A DNA stretch of 64,000 nt, from NCBI GenBank assembly GCA_016800925.1, contig JABCPU010000028.1, forward strand, positions 186,001 to 250,000. Reading direction: 5' to 3'. The DNA comes from Suillus spraguei. Its lineage: Eukaryota > Basidiomycota > Agaricomycetes > Boletales > Suillaceae. The notes beneath the pieces were generated by a model, which was not told the origin of the DNA, searched no databases, and worked only from the letters and a program-made list of their open reading frames with translations. The stretch's first letter is position 1; every line of letters starts with the position of its first letter. Of this stretch, positions 26,101-40,985 are shown in pieces. A program made the position numbers and the translations under genes.

Positions 26101-26758
26101 CGATTCGACCAAGTTAAACCTTGCTGCGGCGAACTTCTTAGTAACTCGAGGGTGACTTTGGCAACCATGGCATACCAATTCAACCGCGGAAACCTTTCCC
26201 CGTCGTACCATAGGTATGAACTCGCCAATTTTTCACGGAACTGCCGATGCTCAGTATGAAAGCACCGCGTCAGCACTGTGTGGTGGCTGAAGGGACGTTA
26301 CGGGGTATGCACAGCATAGATAAGGTCCTGATCATGGCTAGATCTGTATATAACAAAGCGCCTAGGCTTGCGTTGACCTTGGTTTGATCTTTTGATCAAA
26401 AATTCATGATAACGAAAAGTGGGCGTCATACAATGCTGGGCTCACTGCTTAGGTGGACCAGATTCTGATCACATAGAATCTTCGAGACGGTAGGCGGATC
26501 CCGGTGACCGTTGTTGTTCGAGCTTGCAAACTGATAGAAAATGAGGGAATGAAGTAGAGGTTAGTGGAACAACTGGAAAACTTCTAGTCGAATGTTGAAC
26601 GTTAGTGGCGGAGTTGTGTCACGAGTTTGTCTACATTTCATCATCGTCCATGGCCGCAAACTTAGAACTGCGACTTTCTAACCAACCGATTACAGTCGAC
26701 TGCGCCTATACAATCCTTCTGCCAATCTGAAGCTTATCACCCCAATAAGTCATCCATC
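23103..26758. other. Gene-poor stretch of about 3.6 kb
   Basis: Both strands hold only short ORFs. A 56-codon frame at 23529-23699 starts with ATG (MSTTTANTLLLEQLDNFG) but matches nothing I know. A run of eight C at about 25477-25484 and a 12-bp palindrome (TTTTGATCAAAA near 26390) were noted. No transposase, reverse transcriptase or terminal repeat recognised. The upstream part must contain the promoter of the Zn2Cys6 gene. Confidence 0.45.
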
Positions 26759-27542
26759 ATGTTTGGATGTTGTGTTGCTGGTCGTCTCCTGCAAACTGAC
26801 TTGCAGCAGGTGGATGAGACACATGCTCTTTTTCAGATCCCAGCTGCTGAGCAGGTCAATCATGTGTGCGTATTTCTGCTTGGTACAGGTCAGTCTTCGT
26901 ACTCCATCCCTTATTTGAATGACTTATCTCATACTGATCTATAACGTAGTTCCATTTCCTGATGGATTTGGCGCAACTGTCCACTTTTTCTGGCCTGGAA
27001 AAGGTTCACAAGTACTCGGCATGTGCGCTTACCTTCATCGACTGAATGCAAAGATAATAAACCTTGCGAATTTCAGGCTCTCAAACGACAAACCATCAGC
27101 CATATTCCGCCTTCGGTCCGCCTTCTCTTCCACATCATCACCCCCATCGGGCATATCAACCCCTTCCGCGTTTACATCCGCGACTTTGTCCTCTGCACCC
27201 GGTCAAGTTACTGCTATACTTGGACTTGCATTAGAACCTCTTGAAGCGATAGCCGCACAACTTGCTTCTATTCCCCAAGCTCAAACCCAGAACGCTATGA
27301 ATATCACCCCCACCTCAACACCATCGTCGTCACTGGCACCGATAGCCAAACCTGCAGATCCATCGGTGCTTGCGGAGAAAATAGCCAAGCACCTATTCAA
27401 CTATATAGCAGGCTTCGTGCCAGCAGGAACAAATGTAGGCCCAGACAGTACTGTTTCGATGGGTGTCATTGCTCGATGGTACGAAAGTTTTATAGGGAAG
27501 GTGAGGGCAGGTGGTGTCGGATTTTTGGAACGTAATGAATAG
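26759..27542 (+). CDS. OPI10: Opi10/Hikeshi family protein
   Basis: Hikeshi carries Hsp70 into the nucleus under heat stress by binding FG-nucleoporins; yeast Opi10 was linked to inositol regulation. Three exons (26759-26888, 26950-27022, 27077-27542) sum to 669 nt, 222 residues. The start [20 protein letters not shown] matches the invariant family N-terminus. The first junction gives [14 protein letters not shown], and the second junction gives [17 protein letters not shown], the family TNGKPSAIF strand. A linker rich in Ser, Thr and Pro follows. The C-terminal helical part has [15 protein letters not shown] and [20 protein letters not shown]. It is slightly longer than human Hikeshi (197 residues) because of the linker. 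All three exons rejoin in frame. Confidence 0.95.
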
Positions 27543-28512
27543 CTTCAGTCGGGAATGGATATCTGACTTTCTATCGATTGTGATGCACTTGATTTTCCTT
27601 TTTTTCGTGAGAGATTTAGGTTGCCTCTCGTTAACTTTCGGAGATAGTACCAGGGTATCTGAGAGACATCAATCTGTGACCATGTGGCCGGCCACAGTAT
27701 GCGGTTCATAAACATGAAATTCGTTTATTGCGGTGTCATGATGGACAAATCATCGCATGATTTGAGTTGTGGGTGGGTGTGTTCCATAACTCAGACCTCT
27801 GGTCAGGTGAGTCAGCTGCTTCAAAATTAATTTTGTAAAGCCATTTGCCCTACTGCCTCGGATAAAGTACATCATGTTCCACTCCGAGGTGACGTGTTCA
27901 ACAACCTTTTTAATGTTCGTCAAGTTGACACGCTACTACTAGAATGTCCTGCCCATCTCGAAGACGCCTGTAAACCACGTATGGATCTGCTGTTGATGTA
28001 ATGCTTCCTGTGCTCATTACATCAACAGCAGATCCAGATCCCTAAGGGCGTTTTGATAACACAGCTTGGACGGGTAAGGGCACACATGTGATCTCAGGCT
28101 CGTGTATGTAGGCCGCAGACCTCCACAATCAGACGTCACGTAACGTGCGTCGTGCAAACCTCGTTTTTGAATTTGACTAACCACTCGTTCGTTTTCACTA
28201 TCACCTACTGCACACACGTACAATAACATGCCTATATTTGACATCACCGCTTACAACACTACTATATTGTAGTCCGTACCCCCGGTGTCACGCCTCAGTT
28301 TTTCCCACTCTGACTGAGGTGAGATCCTCACCTTCATTGTCATGCATGCCCGATCTTTACTCACGTCCTCGTAGCCTATTTTTTTCTCTCGCAGGTGCTT
28401 ACTTTGACGTCGGAGTTTTCCATTCAGACTGAATGTTTCGTGGTTTGTCTCTCGCAGCTTCCAACGTCTGTTACTGGTTTTATCTCCTGGTGCGTTCAAG
28501 TCGCTAGCTACA
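27543..28512. other. Intergenic, contains a perfect long hairpin
   Basis: No gene supported. It includes the Opi10 3' flank and the upstream region of the BTB gene. The inverted repeat at 27982-28036 is listed separately. Confidence 0.5.
27982..28036. repeat. Perfect 22-bp inverted repeat (hairpin) with 11-nt loop
   Basis: The arms 27982-28003 and 28015-28036 are exact reverse complements over 22 bp, separated by 11 nt. Base pairing stops exactly at both outer ends. It lies about 440 bp after the Opi10 stop and 475 bp before the BTB start. Confidence 0.9.
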
Positions 28513-29545
28513 ATGTGTCAATTCAATGACACTAGAGAAATAGACCACGAATCACCAATGGCAAATTGTGCCTCTTCCCCATTTGACCATGCTAAAGCAG
28601 ATGTTATCTTACGATCGGCCGATGGAGTCGAGTTCCGAGTCTTCAAGCTCTTCCTCTCCCTTGCCTCTCCATTCTTCGAGACATTGTTTGGTCTCCCTCA
28701 GGCGCCTGATGGGGCTGCCGATCAAGAGATGAAGGATGACCTAGCAGTCATTGCCATGTCTGAGGACAGCAAAACATTAGATTCCTTTCTCAGGTTTTGC
28801 TATCCACCGACGCTGGCAGATGATCCTTCTCTCGAGAACCTAACGGATGTCCTGTCTATGCTCGCAGCTGCGAGGAAGTATTCGCTAGACCTGATCGAGA
28901 AAAAAGTGTGTCAGGCTCTGGCGAATCCAAAGGTTCTCGGGACGGAGCCCATTCGCTGCTTCGCGATTGCCCGTAACGCACGGCTCACGCATGAAACAAT
29001 CACTGCTGCCAGACACACCTTAAGTCAGCCCTTAATTCCTGCGCAGTTCTCAGAGATCGGGCTTATCACTGCATCCGAACTTCTTGCCCTGCTGACATAC
29101 CATAAAAATTGCAGTGTTGCCGTACAACATTTAACAAAGGACTTCAGGTGGTTAACCGATCATTATGTGAATTCCAATAGCTGCACTTGGCTGTTTGGCC
29201 CATACTACAAGGACTCCTGTCGTTGTGGACGGGTTACCACCAACAACAGGTTTTTGCTCTGGGATACATATACGGTTACCTGGTGGGTGACATATATGCA
29301 GGAGTTATCCGAGTTGTTGAAGGATAGACCGTCTGGCGACACTGTGAGGATGGCAGCAGACAACACAATCCAAACGGTTAGAGGTAAAGGCTGTCCCGCT
29401 TGCTCTGGCTCCGTGAAGGGGAACATGACGGAGCTAAGTAACTTACTTGCTCTGAAAGTCGACGAAGCAGTCGCCGCGGTATGTAGCTTGCTCTATATTA
29501 GAGACAAATCCTGACACTTATCAATAGATCGAGCTGGTGTTTTGA
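28513..29545 (+). CDS. BTB/POZ domain protein
   Basis: Basidiomycete BTB protein, likely mediating protein-protein contacts such as Cullin-3 adaptor binding (inferred from the domain). Exon 1 (28513-29478) starts MCQFNDTREIDHESPMAN. The BTB fold is at residues 25-130: FDHAKADVILRSADGVEFRV, FKLFLSLASPFFETLFG, then a short acidic loop, VIAMSEDSKTLDSFLRFCYP and LSMLAAARKYSLDLIEKKV. An alpha-helical C-terminal half follows, with a Cys pair in GKGCPACSGS. A 49-nt GT-AG intron (29479-29527) joins DEAVAA to IELVF and a stop at 29545. The unspliced frame would read through to a different end at 29514; the spliced end looks more like family members. Target unknown. Confidence 0.85.
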
Positions 29546-29942
29546 CCAACCTCATGGCTAAGGTAATGCACAATATATGACAAACCCGACACTTTCTGAA
29601 TGCCGCGCCCGGCAGATGACGTGCATGAATTCGTTTACCCATGAGCCCCAGTACTGTACCCACGACGACTCCTCTATAGTTAGATATATTGTCTGAAATA
29701 GTTCATCAGAGGTACTCAACCTTTTAAAGTTTCCCGTCTATAAAGTTTACATCATCCTCTTTGTACTTGTCGACTTGGTAGTCCCAAATCAATTTATCTG
29801 GTTGATTGGCTGAATAGCGGTCTCCAGTTAATTTCAAGCTCTGGGAATGGTGAATACAGTTGTAAGTAATTCGTGTTAAATACAGTACATATGAAAATAT
29901 TGAATTTATTCTATCCACATCGTCCGTATCAGATAACAACAA
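29546..29942. other. Convergent 3' flank, no gene
   Basis: About 400 bp between the BTB gene (+) and FAD1 (-); presumably both 3' UTRs. AT-rich, nothing else seen. Confidence 0.5.
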
Positions 29943-31297
29943 TCAGATCTCTGGTGTCACACGTGGAACAGCACCCGAAACTCGCCCAGCGCGCTCAAGG
30001 GCTCCATCCTGTAGCTCATACGCAGGCCGATACCGCGGTGGGAGGCTAACATCAATGGCACTCTTGTTATTGACCTCGGCGTAGCATTGAGTATTTGGAT
30101 CGCTGACCAGAACCTGGAAAGGTCCTAGTGTTTCGATAGAGCTCCTAAGTGATTTTGTCTCCTTCAGATCAAAGACAGATTCGGCAAAGCATGTCCGGTC
30201 TGGGCTATTGGCAATGACGGTAAAAGGACCAATGTCATTAATGAACGACTTTGGTGGAGTTGGTTCAACAACACATATAGTACTTGGATCGTTCGCCACA
30301 GTTGTGAGTGAAGAAGGAAGAGTATTGGACGAATCAGAATCCGTGACAAGCAGGGCTGGATTTGGGAATGTGTTATATGTGGATCCCAGAGATGTGTAAC
30401 TACGCGGACGTCAATCGAAGTTTGCGAGATAAAAATTATCCTCACCCTTCGTCATACAACGAGCAGTACGGGACCTTGAGTTTCCTTAAGAATATCCAGA
30501 CATCTGAGTATGCCCAATTGATAATTGGGTTTACTCGTTCGAAGGCAGGCCATCCTGGATCCGTCGCATTTTTATGTGATAGGGTTTCTGTTCAAGTTAT
30601 GAGCACTTGCATCGCGCAGTAACAGCAACACTCACTTCCATGGGGATCCGTTCGTCGTGTGCCCACCAAAATCGCTTGAATATCCGGGAAATGTGATTTG
30701 TACGACTCGAGGGCTCGTCGCATCCCTTCACCACCCCTAGCCGCTCCAACAGGCTGAGTCTGGAGGCTATGTCCTATGTAGCCATTGCTCCCCTTAAGCG
30801 ATGTCGGGGTTGACACACCGGGTGTCACACTTTCCACAGGCAACTGAATGTCCGAAGATATGTTGCATGTGAAAAGATTGAGGAGGTAGTCTTGCGCAGC
30901 TAACTTGATAAATTCCTCTAGTGCAGGGAATGGTGACGGGTCTGGAATGTATAATGCGAATATAGGCTTGTGCGCGGACGACACCTTTCTGGTGAGAACC
31001 GCAGCATATAAATGGAGTAGAACGGTGCCTACGAGACGAAGGCGTCAGTAGATACACATCTCAGGGGTCCTGCTGACGCACAATCCTTCCCGCCGTTGAA
31101 GCTAAGAGATACACGATCTTGCCTATAAAGTGAAATATCAGTGATGAACTGTGCATGAGGAAAGACAACACTCCCGCTCACCCATATTCATCTAGACACT
31201 GCTCAATTACCTGCAAGGCCTCTCTTACAATGGGTGCTATGGGTTCATTTGACTCTGCAAGATTGTAAACATCGCTCGCTATCTTCTGGTAGTTCAT
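29943..31297 (-). CDS. FAD1: FAD synthetase (FMN adenylyltransferase) with C-terminal insertion
   Basis: Makes FAD from FMN and ATP; PAPS-reductase-like fold of fungal Fad1. The ATG at 31295-31297 gives [16 protein letters not shown]. The second exon provides the PP-loop signature [10 protein letters not shown], continued across an intron as [15 protein letters not shown]. The long exon has [19 protein letters not shown], then [15 protein letters not shown] and [13 protein letters not shown]. The next has [18 protein letters not shown] and PYCSLYDEG. The last exon begins [17 protein letters not shown] and ends [17 protein letters not shown] plus a short tail. Between these two family motifs lies an unusual insertion of about 100 residues containing three related segments (see findings). 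All catalytic motifs remain, so activity is expected. Confidence 0.92.
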
Positions 31298-34459
<3,162 letters not shown>

Positions 34460-35456
34460 ACAGGTTGGGGGAAATGGACCATCGTTGGATGTTGTAGAAT
34501 TGCAGTTGCGTTCCACTATTTACCTGCTTTTCATTCCTTCCTGTATATGCAGAAATACTTAATGCTACTGACTGAGAAGGAGTGATTAGATATATCGGTC
34601 GGACTGTACATAAGCATGTTCATCAATATTCGAAGGATTTCTGGTGATGCTTACCCCAGCATTCTCGATCTCATCAGCCATCAACTTCCGGAACATTGGT
34701 TGTATCAAGATACTCTCTTATCCTATGCACCTTCCTCCAAGTGCTAATCGATATTATGCGGGCCCCCGCAGCACAGCACTATCAAAACGAACGAAATTTC
34801 TATTCATACTATTGCAACCGCTTGTTGAGCACCTGACTGGCTAACATAGGCTGTCCTCGAGTCGGACTCAGATTTCCTCGATGACGGGATTCAGGGGCCC
34901 TTATAGGGAGGCCGATGTTATCATGATGCTATGTTACTTATTTGTGGTGTAGTCTGTCAAAAGTAATACCGACACTAATCACACTCAGGTAACTTCGGAC
35001 ATTGCCGGTCCTTCCCAATACTTCAGCTTGTATAGAGGTCTTGATATATGTTGATGTACTAGTATGTACAGAAATTCTTTCTTTCTCCACACTAGCAACC
35101 TGGATCCATGTACAAAGATATTGGATCGCAATTTCTATTTTTGTGGTAACTTGCCACACAAAATTATTTATCACATTTTGTCTGGTGTTTCTGCTGACTC
35201 CCGAGTGCCTAATGCATGCACAAGGCCCGTTATCCTGAACTTCTCTCATAATGGATGTGGATGTACAGTGCGCTCGCAATGATAACATCCAAAAAGTGTC
35301 AAAGGTTCTAAAGAAGCTTCACACTGCAAGGCTGATCACAAAGGGTGAAGAATTGGCGCTCAGGGACATGTTATAAATGGCTCTGCCTTGTATTGTCCAA
35401 AGCGCTAACAACACCTCCGCATCCCACTCCCAACACAACTTTCTTGTCAGCAATAA
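34460..35456. other. Intergenic, no gene seen
   Basis: About 1 kb holding the 3' flank of GDP-fucose synthase and the promoter of the next gene. Only chance-like ORFs. Confidence 0.5.
35372..35378 (+). promoter_or_regulatory. TATA-box-like element
   Basis: TATAAAT lies 79 bp before the ATG at 35457, a usual distance for a fungal core promoter. Suggestive only. Confidence 0.4.
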
Positions 35457-36618
35457 TGCCAGACTCTGCCTCTCGCAAGTTCATTGATCTCATTTTCAAG
35501 ACGTCATCCAAGTGGGCCAATTGGGACCCGCCGATCATGATCAAGGTCAGTTTACGCGCTTAAGTGAGCACTATCCTGCGTGTTACTAAGTGCTCGTAGG
35601 TGGGACACTATGGGACGATTGATAGGAGAACTGGAGTGCTGCAAGTGGATGGGTATATCTACGACGACACATTTCAAGAGTCATTGAAGCAGCAGGGTTT
35701 GAAAATCGATTTGTCTCATCCATCGTGCCAGCCGATAAAGGGTGCAGTCGAGGAAGACATGATCATGTCCTCGATCGACGTCAAAAAGGGAGAGATTTCG
35801 GTCACGCCACACGTGTAAGAGTGCACGCACTTCTTGTCTGCGCCTATCAACATTACTCTAATCGATCAGCTCCGTTCCCGAGTTGGCTTCTGCCTCCTTT
35901 AAGGCTGAGTTCCAGTTCCAGGAGGGTAAACGAGGTGCCGTATTGGTAATGCACAAGCCGCAGCAGGAATATATTCCTGAGGACAAGGTTTTGAGTATCA
36001 TTCACAAGGCGCAACAATTGAAGGATAAATATATCGTCAGCAGCACATTTACGTGTCCAGGGTATTATCTATACTTGTCCAACAAGTGTGCGTCTTAATT
36101 TGTGCTTCATTGGTAGCATGCTGAAGGCCTGACGTAGCGGGAGAGAGGGTGAAACTAGCGCTTACTGCTAATGCACCGATTGCAGCTGCAATGGGCGTAA
36201 CTGCTGGCGGAGGAGCTTCCATCGATTGGTGGACGGACGCTCAAGCAGCGTTTCTCCGAAAGGCGTTTAACAAGGCTGGAGCGTATCTTTATACGCCTCT
36301 CTTCGACCTTAAACGCAGGCAAAATTGGATGGAGCGACATTTTCGGGGGGAAGAGGTGCACCCGACAGAAAATGATCTGTGCGTTAATGATCCCTGCTGA
36401 AAAATCCATCATCTATTCTGATAACTGCCCAGGTGGCTTAATTGTCGACCACCATGGGACCCTCTTGATGAGGATGGGGACGAAGATACCGTGTACGAGG
36501 AAGTACGTCAGAGTTTGTTAGCCCCTCATATTGATCTTGACTATCAATCACATTTTAGAGAGACGAAGACTTCTCTTCCCGCCGATCTGCGGTGGAGGGT
36601 CATTTTCCATTCACGTAG
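35457..36618 (+). CDS. Unrecognised five-exon protein
   Basis: I reconstruct five exons. MPDSASRKFIDLIFKTS ends ...IMIK and joins VGHYGTIDRRTGVLQVDGYI. That exon joins SVPELASASFKAEFQFQEGK through a junction inside Val, and continues to STFTCPGYYLYLSNK. Next come SGERVKLALTANAPIAAAMG and GGGASIDWWTDAQAAFLRK, and finally WLNCRPPWDPLDEDGDED with a tail ending EGHFPFT. All junctions rejoin in frame with GT-AG introns, so it is very likely a real gene of about 290 residues. It has alternating beta-type segments and an Ala/Gly-rich amphipathic stretch. The block VGxYGxIDxxTGxxxxxGxIY recalls fungal gasdermin-like cell-death proteins from memory only; this is not an assignment. No signal peptide. 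Confidence 0.7.
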
Positions 36619-37535
36619 TACGAGTGAGGTTACATAATATATGTACTCGCTCCTTGATCAGGTTGTGATTACCCATTGTGTCGTTTGTTTCATCATTTTC
36701 TCTGATCTGCAATGGTTGTGTACGTATCGTCACAAATCTCTATCATAGTATCTGTAAGTATACCATGCGATACCTTTTTATTTGTCTTTGTTGTCCAGAA
36801 TTCTACATCGCATGCTTATACGTTAACTCAGTTTGGTCCCGACCCAGTGCGAATTTTCAGACGGGTGTATTTGGACATGGGCTAGTATCCGTTGAAAGGT
36901 ATGTCCAAGGTATGTCTATTAGTTGTGATATCGACCAGACGTCATGTCTCCGTACTTCTGATATCTTGACTTGTGAAATAGATCTGTCTTATATGATATA
37001 GCAGCCTGCCTCTTCTTCTCCGAGGGACATACATGAATCGCCCCTTAAATTTCTAGCCAGAACGTGCGCTTGTTCAAGTTCATTTCCAACCGCTGAGGTC
37101 CTTTCAGATACCCACCCTTATCCCGCCCTTGCATAGATTCCTCCTATAGAAGAATTTGCAAAATACAACACACCTAAGCAAGCTTCTAGCAGAATTCGTA
37201 GTTCTGCGTATCTTACTGTCAACTGTGCCCAAGTCGACAGCCCAGAAAACGGTGCAGATGGTAGTCTGAGTACTCATGTACTGGTCCGACCGTGGAGATT
37301 CCGAGTCCATGTCATCTTGTGCAAATCGTCTCTCTCTTTCAAGTTGGCTTTCACAACACTTCTGATCAATAGACTGCAAGGTTTTTTCGCATCTGTGCCG
37401 CACTTCTACCATCTGCTATAATAGTCTCGCGGTGTATTGGACACAGTCGCAAGCCGTTGCAAGGCTGCGTTAGCATCAAACGGCGCTCTATGATAACCCC
37501 AGCCGACTGCACACCATGAGTCTATTCACTTTTCG

Positions 37536-37545
37536 TATATAAAAG
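37536..37545 (+). promoter_or_regulatory. Orphan TATA-box-like element
   Basis: TATATAAAAG is a strong core-promoter match but no open frame of any quality follows within 800 bp. Could be chance or the promoter of a non-coding transcript. Confidence 0.3.
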
Positions 37546-37811
37546 ACAAAGACACTTCACGCTCGTGTGATCTAAGGCTCCATTCACAGCTTAGGCTGCC
37601 ATCATTCCCAGCGATCTGCAAGTGGTCTTTTGTAGCTCAAAGGCTTATCTCCACGCCGCATCTGGAATATTCCGTCACGTTGGAATCGTAATCGATATGG
37701 GGATATGCCTCGCGTCTGAAATAGCGGTCATACTGATAGTACTAGCACGTTGGAGGTTAAGGTGACATAAAGCGAAGACACGCGCCCAACGGACCCTAGA
37801 CCCTAATATAC

Positions 37812-37841
37812 AGACTCGGAAGAAGGCGGTCTTCCGAGTCT
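37812..37841. repeat. Perfect 11-bp inverted repeat with 8-nt loop
   Basis: The arms 37812-37822 and 37831-37841 are exact reverse complements, GC-rich, with a loop of AAGGCGGT. Located about 510 bp before the UGDH start. Confidence 0.75.
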
Positions 37842-38283
37842 TTGAATCTCTAGGGGAGATTACTCGGTGCTAGTGAAGTTATTGCCAATCCTCAACTGCG
37901 TGCACAGTACCACCTGAAAGCCGGGGAATATTCAAGTTAGAGTAGCAGCTTATGAAGAAGAGCAAGTGTAAACAGGCCTGGCTGGTGCGCACTTGGTGCT
38001 CGACCTTCTACTCCGGGTGTGCTTCCTTCACCACGTTTTTTTCATCATTTGTCGTCGAATGGCCATTGAAATTCGTGTTTGTCGCTTGGACGTACAAAAA
38101 GCAGCTCAATCATTATGAGAAGGCTGATTTTAATTGATAAAAGAGTGAAATCATGTGGTGAGGCACCTAGTACTAGATGGTGGTACCTGGTCTTGGAATA
38201 ACTAGCGTGTACTCTGTCGACGACGGCGACGTTTAAAATCGCTTAACCGTAACTCCACTCCCTTGCCAAGATCAACAGCCTAC

Positions 38284-38290
38284 TTTATAA
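38284..38290 (+). promoter_or_regulatory. TATA-box-like element of UGDH
   Basis: TTTATAA at 65 bp before the UGDH ATG, followed by a C/T-rich stretch up to CAACCACA just before the start codon. Confidence 0.35.
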
Positions 38291-38348
38291 GTGAACCACG
38301 GTATCAAGGTCTTATTAGTTATTCAGCGCAACCCTTCTCTCAACCACA

Positions 38349-40162
38349 ATGCCTAGAATCAAACAAATTTGCTGCAGTAAGTCCCTTGGTGGTATCTCCT
38401 ATTCATCTGGTCGCTCACTTATCACGTCCAGTTGGTGCTGGATACGTCGGTGAGCCACTGCTTCATCGCTTTGAATGCCTCGAATTTACATGTGCTTTGC
38501 AGGCGGTCCCACCTGTGCCGTGATCGCACTGAAATGCCCTCACATTCGGGTCACCATCGTTGACTTGAATCAAGCCCGCATCGATGCCTGGAATTCGCCG
38601 GACTTCAAGTTACCCATATATGAGCCTGGTCTGGAAGATGTCGTTCGCAAGGCCCGCGGGCGCAACCTCTTCTTCAGCACCGATGTTGATAAGGGCATCC
38701 GGGACGCAGACCTCATTTTCGTATCCGTAAACACGCCGACCAAGAAGAGTGGTGTCGGTGCTGGCTTTGCTGCAGACTTGAAGTGAGTTTTCGATTTCTC
38801 CCCTTTCGTTGCACCTGCCCTTTCCGGTTTTATGATCGTGTGCTGACGAACCCCATCTCAGCTACGTCGAGCTCGCTACCCGCCGCATCGCAGCTACGGC
38901 AACGTCGTCAAAGATCGTTGTCGAGAAATCTACTGTTCCTTGCAGGACTGCGGAGTCCATGCGTACCATCCTCGACGCCAACAGCAAGCCAAACGCACGC
39001 TTCGATATCCTCTCTAACCCTGAGTTCCTCGCTGAGGGAACCGCCATTGATGATCTCTTTGCTCCTGATCGTGTGCTTATCGGCTCTTTGCAGACACAGG
39101 AGGGCAAGGAAGCGTGTGCGGCGCTCTCCGAAGTTTATCAGAATTGGGTACCGTGAGTGTTAACTCTGACAGTACGGAGGTTGATGATATGCTGACCAAC
39201 TACGTAGCAAAGAAAGGATTTTGACGGTTGGCCTGTGGTCTTCTGAGCTCTCGAAGCTGGCTGCAAACGCCATGCTTGCACAGCGCATCAGCTCTATCAA
39301 CGCACTTTCCGCCATATGTGAAGCTACGGGCGCCAATATCGCCGAGGTCGCTCACTCCATCGGACAGGACTCACGCATTGGCCCGAAATTCCTTCGTGCA
39401 TCCGTTGGTTTCGGAGGTAGCTGCTTCCAGAAAGATATTCTCAACCTCGTCTACCTATCAGAGAGTCTTAATTTAAAAGAGGTGGCTGAGTACTGGAAAC
39501 AGGTGGTCACGATGAACGAATACCAGAAGAGGAGGTTCAGTAAGCGGGTTGTAGATACCCTGTTCAACACTATCACTGGAAAGGTACACAATTTCTTTGC
39601 GCATCTGTCAAATCGACTTTGATCTGTTATAGCGCATTGCTGTTCTTGGCTTTGCCTTCAAAGCTGACACGGGTGACACCCGCGAGTCGGCTGCCATCAC
39701 GCTTATCCGGGACTTCCAGCAGGAAAGGGCTCTTGTCAACATCTACGATCCCCAAGTGGAGTCGAAACAAATATGGACGGACCTCAGCGAGGCTAGCCCT
39801 GATATACCCCTTGAGACGAGTAAGCTATATTTTTTGCATGACATGTCAGCAACTCACGCCGCTGCCAAAGTTCAACGCCAAGTTTATATTTGCTCTTCTG
39901 CACTGGAAGCCTGCAAGAATGCCGAGGCAGTCGTTGTTGCCACTGAGTGGGCTGAATTCAAGACGATTAACTGGGAAGCTGTGTACGCGGGTATGAACAA
40001 GCCTGCATTCATCTTTGATGGGAGGTTACTTGTGGATGCTGAAAAACTCAGATCGATCGGCTTCAAGGTCGGTTATTAGATCAGGTATCTGCCCGAATAA
40101 CTGATGCCAATGCCGTTCGTTCTGTTCAGGTGACTGTCATCGGCCGTGGCGAACGCCTCTAG
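38349..40162 (+). CDS. UGD1: UDP-glucose 6-dehydrogenase
   Basis: Oxidises UDP-glucose twice with NAD+ to UDP-glucuronate, the precursor for glucuronate and xylose in wall and capsule glycans. The ATG at 38349 gives MPRIKQICC; two short introns interrupt the dinucleotide loop, which reads [19 protein letters not shown] after joining. Then [112 protein letters not shown] with the catalytic cysteine, [20 protein letters not shown] and [13 protein letters not shown] favour a last intron at about 40068-40129 so that IGFK joins [10 protein letters not shown] with stop at 40162. Without it the frame would end at 40079. Complete and apparently functional. Confidence 0.95.
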
Positions 40163-40985
40163 ATTCACCTCATTTCATTCAGCCCTAGAAAGGATATATC
40201 AGCCATAAGGACGTTTCATCCGCTTAGCTTCTTACGGATACAGTTCTGATATCTGATATCCGTTGCTCTCCCGAGTTGTACTCGTACTTTTTCCTACATA
40301 TATCCAGTAACATGAACATTTCCGAATGAGATTTCCGTTCACGGATTTCATTTTATCTTTCTGATTTCGTTATTCATTATAGGTGGCTAGTAGCTTAGAC
40401 TTGAACTATGCTAGTAACGAGGGCGAGTTATCATTTAACTGTTTTAGTATACCGCGGGTAAGTTGAGCCCAGCCCGAGTATCCCATATGAACGCCATTGA
40501 CACATCAATATCCTCCAGGGGAATCGGTGTTTCGAATCGGCCACACACGGCACGACATGGATGGAGTCTGGACACATACATAAACAACATCAAGTACAGA
40601 GTCTGATGATTTGTAAACTTTATGCTTTAAAGACCGAATCATAACATGCCTGAAGCAGTATAACACAGATCTGAGAATGAAACAACACGACACGAGAAGC
40701 ACGGCTATGAAAGAAGAAAAAATAGGTCTGATAGGCACGAAATAGATAGAGGAAACTTCTGATTGTTCGCAAGACCACGTATTTGGTCCTTAAGCACCAG
40801 TTACTAATACTCGATCAGGAGGTGCAGCTCTACTACGGTCCGGAACGGCGTCTCGCACCATTCGGCTTGTGTTCGATGATAACGAACTCAGGCCACAGCG
40901 AGCTCCGCACAAGCGAGTTGTATCTGCTATATCCGCGAGCACATGGCAACGTCTCAGTTAAACGACAAAAACCTGGCGATGGTCA
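40163..40985. other. Convergent intergenic, no gene
   Basis: About 820 bp between UGDH (+) and the EST1-like gene (-). Contains both 3' flanks; no coding or structural feature stands out. Confidence 0.5.

Larger units (their letters stand above)
36619..38348. other. Intergenic, 1.7 kb without gene
   Basis: Short chance ORFs only. It contains a TATA-like element at 37536 with no gene behind it and an 11-bp inverted repeat at 37812-37841. Confidence 0.5.

Noticed and set aside
37788..37808. GGACCCTAGACCCTAA as interstitial telomere repeat
   Set aside because: Only two imperfect units; not enough for a telomere-like array.
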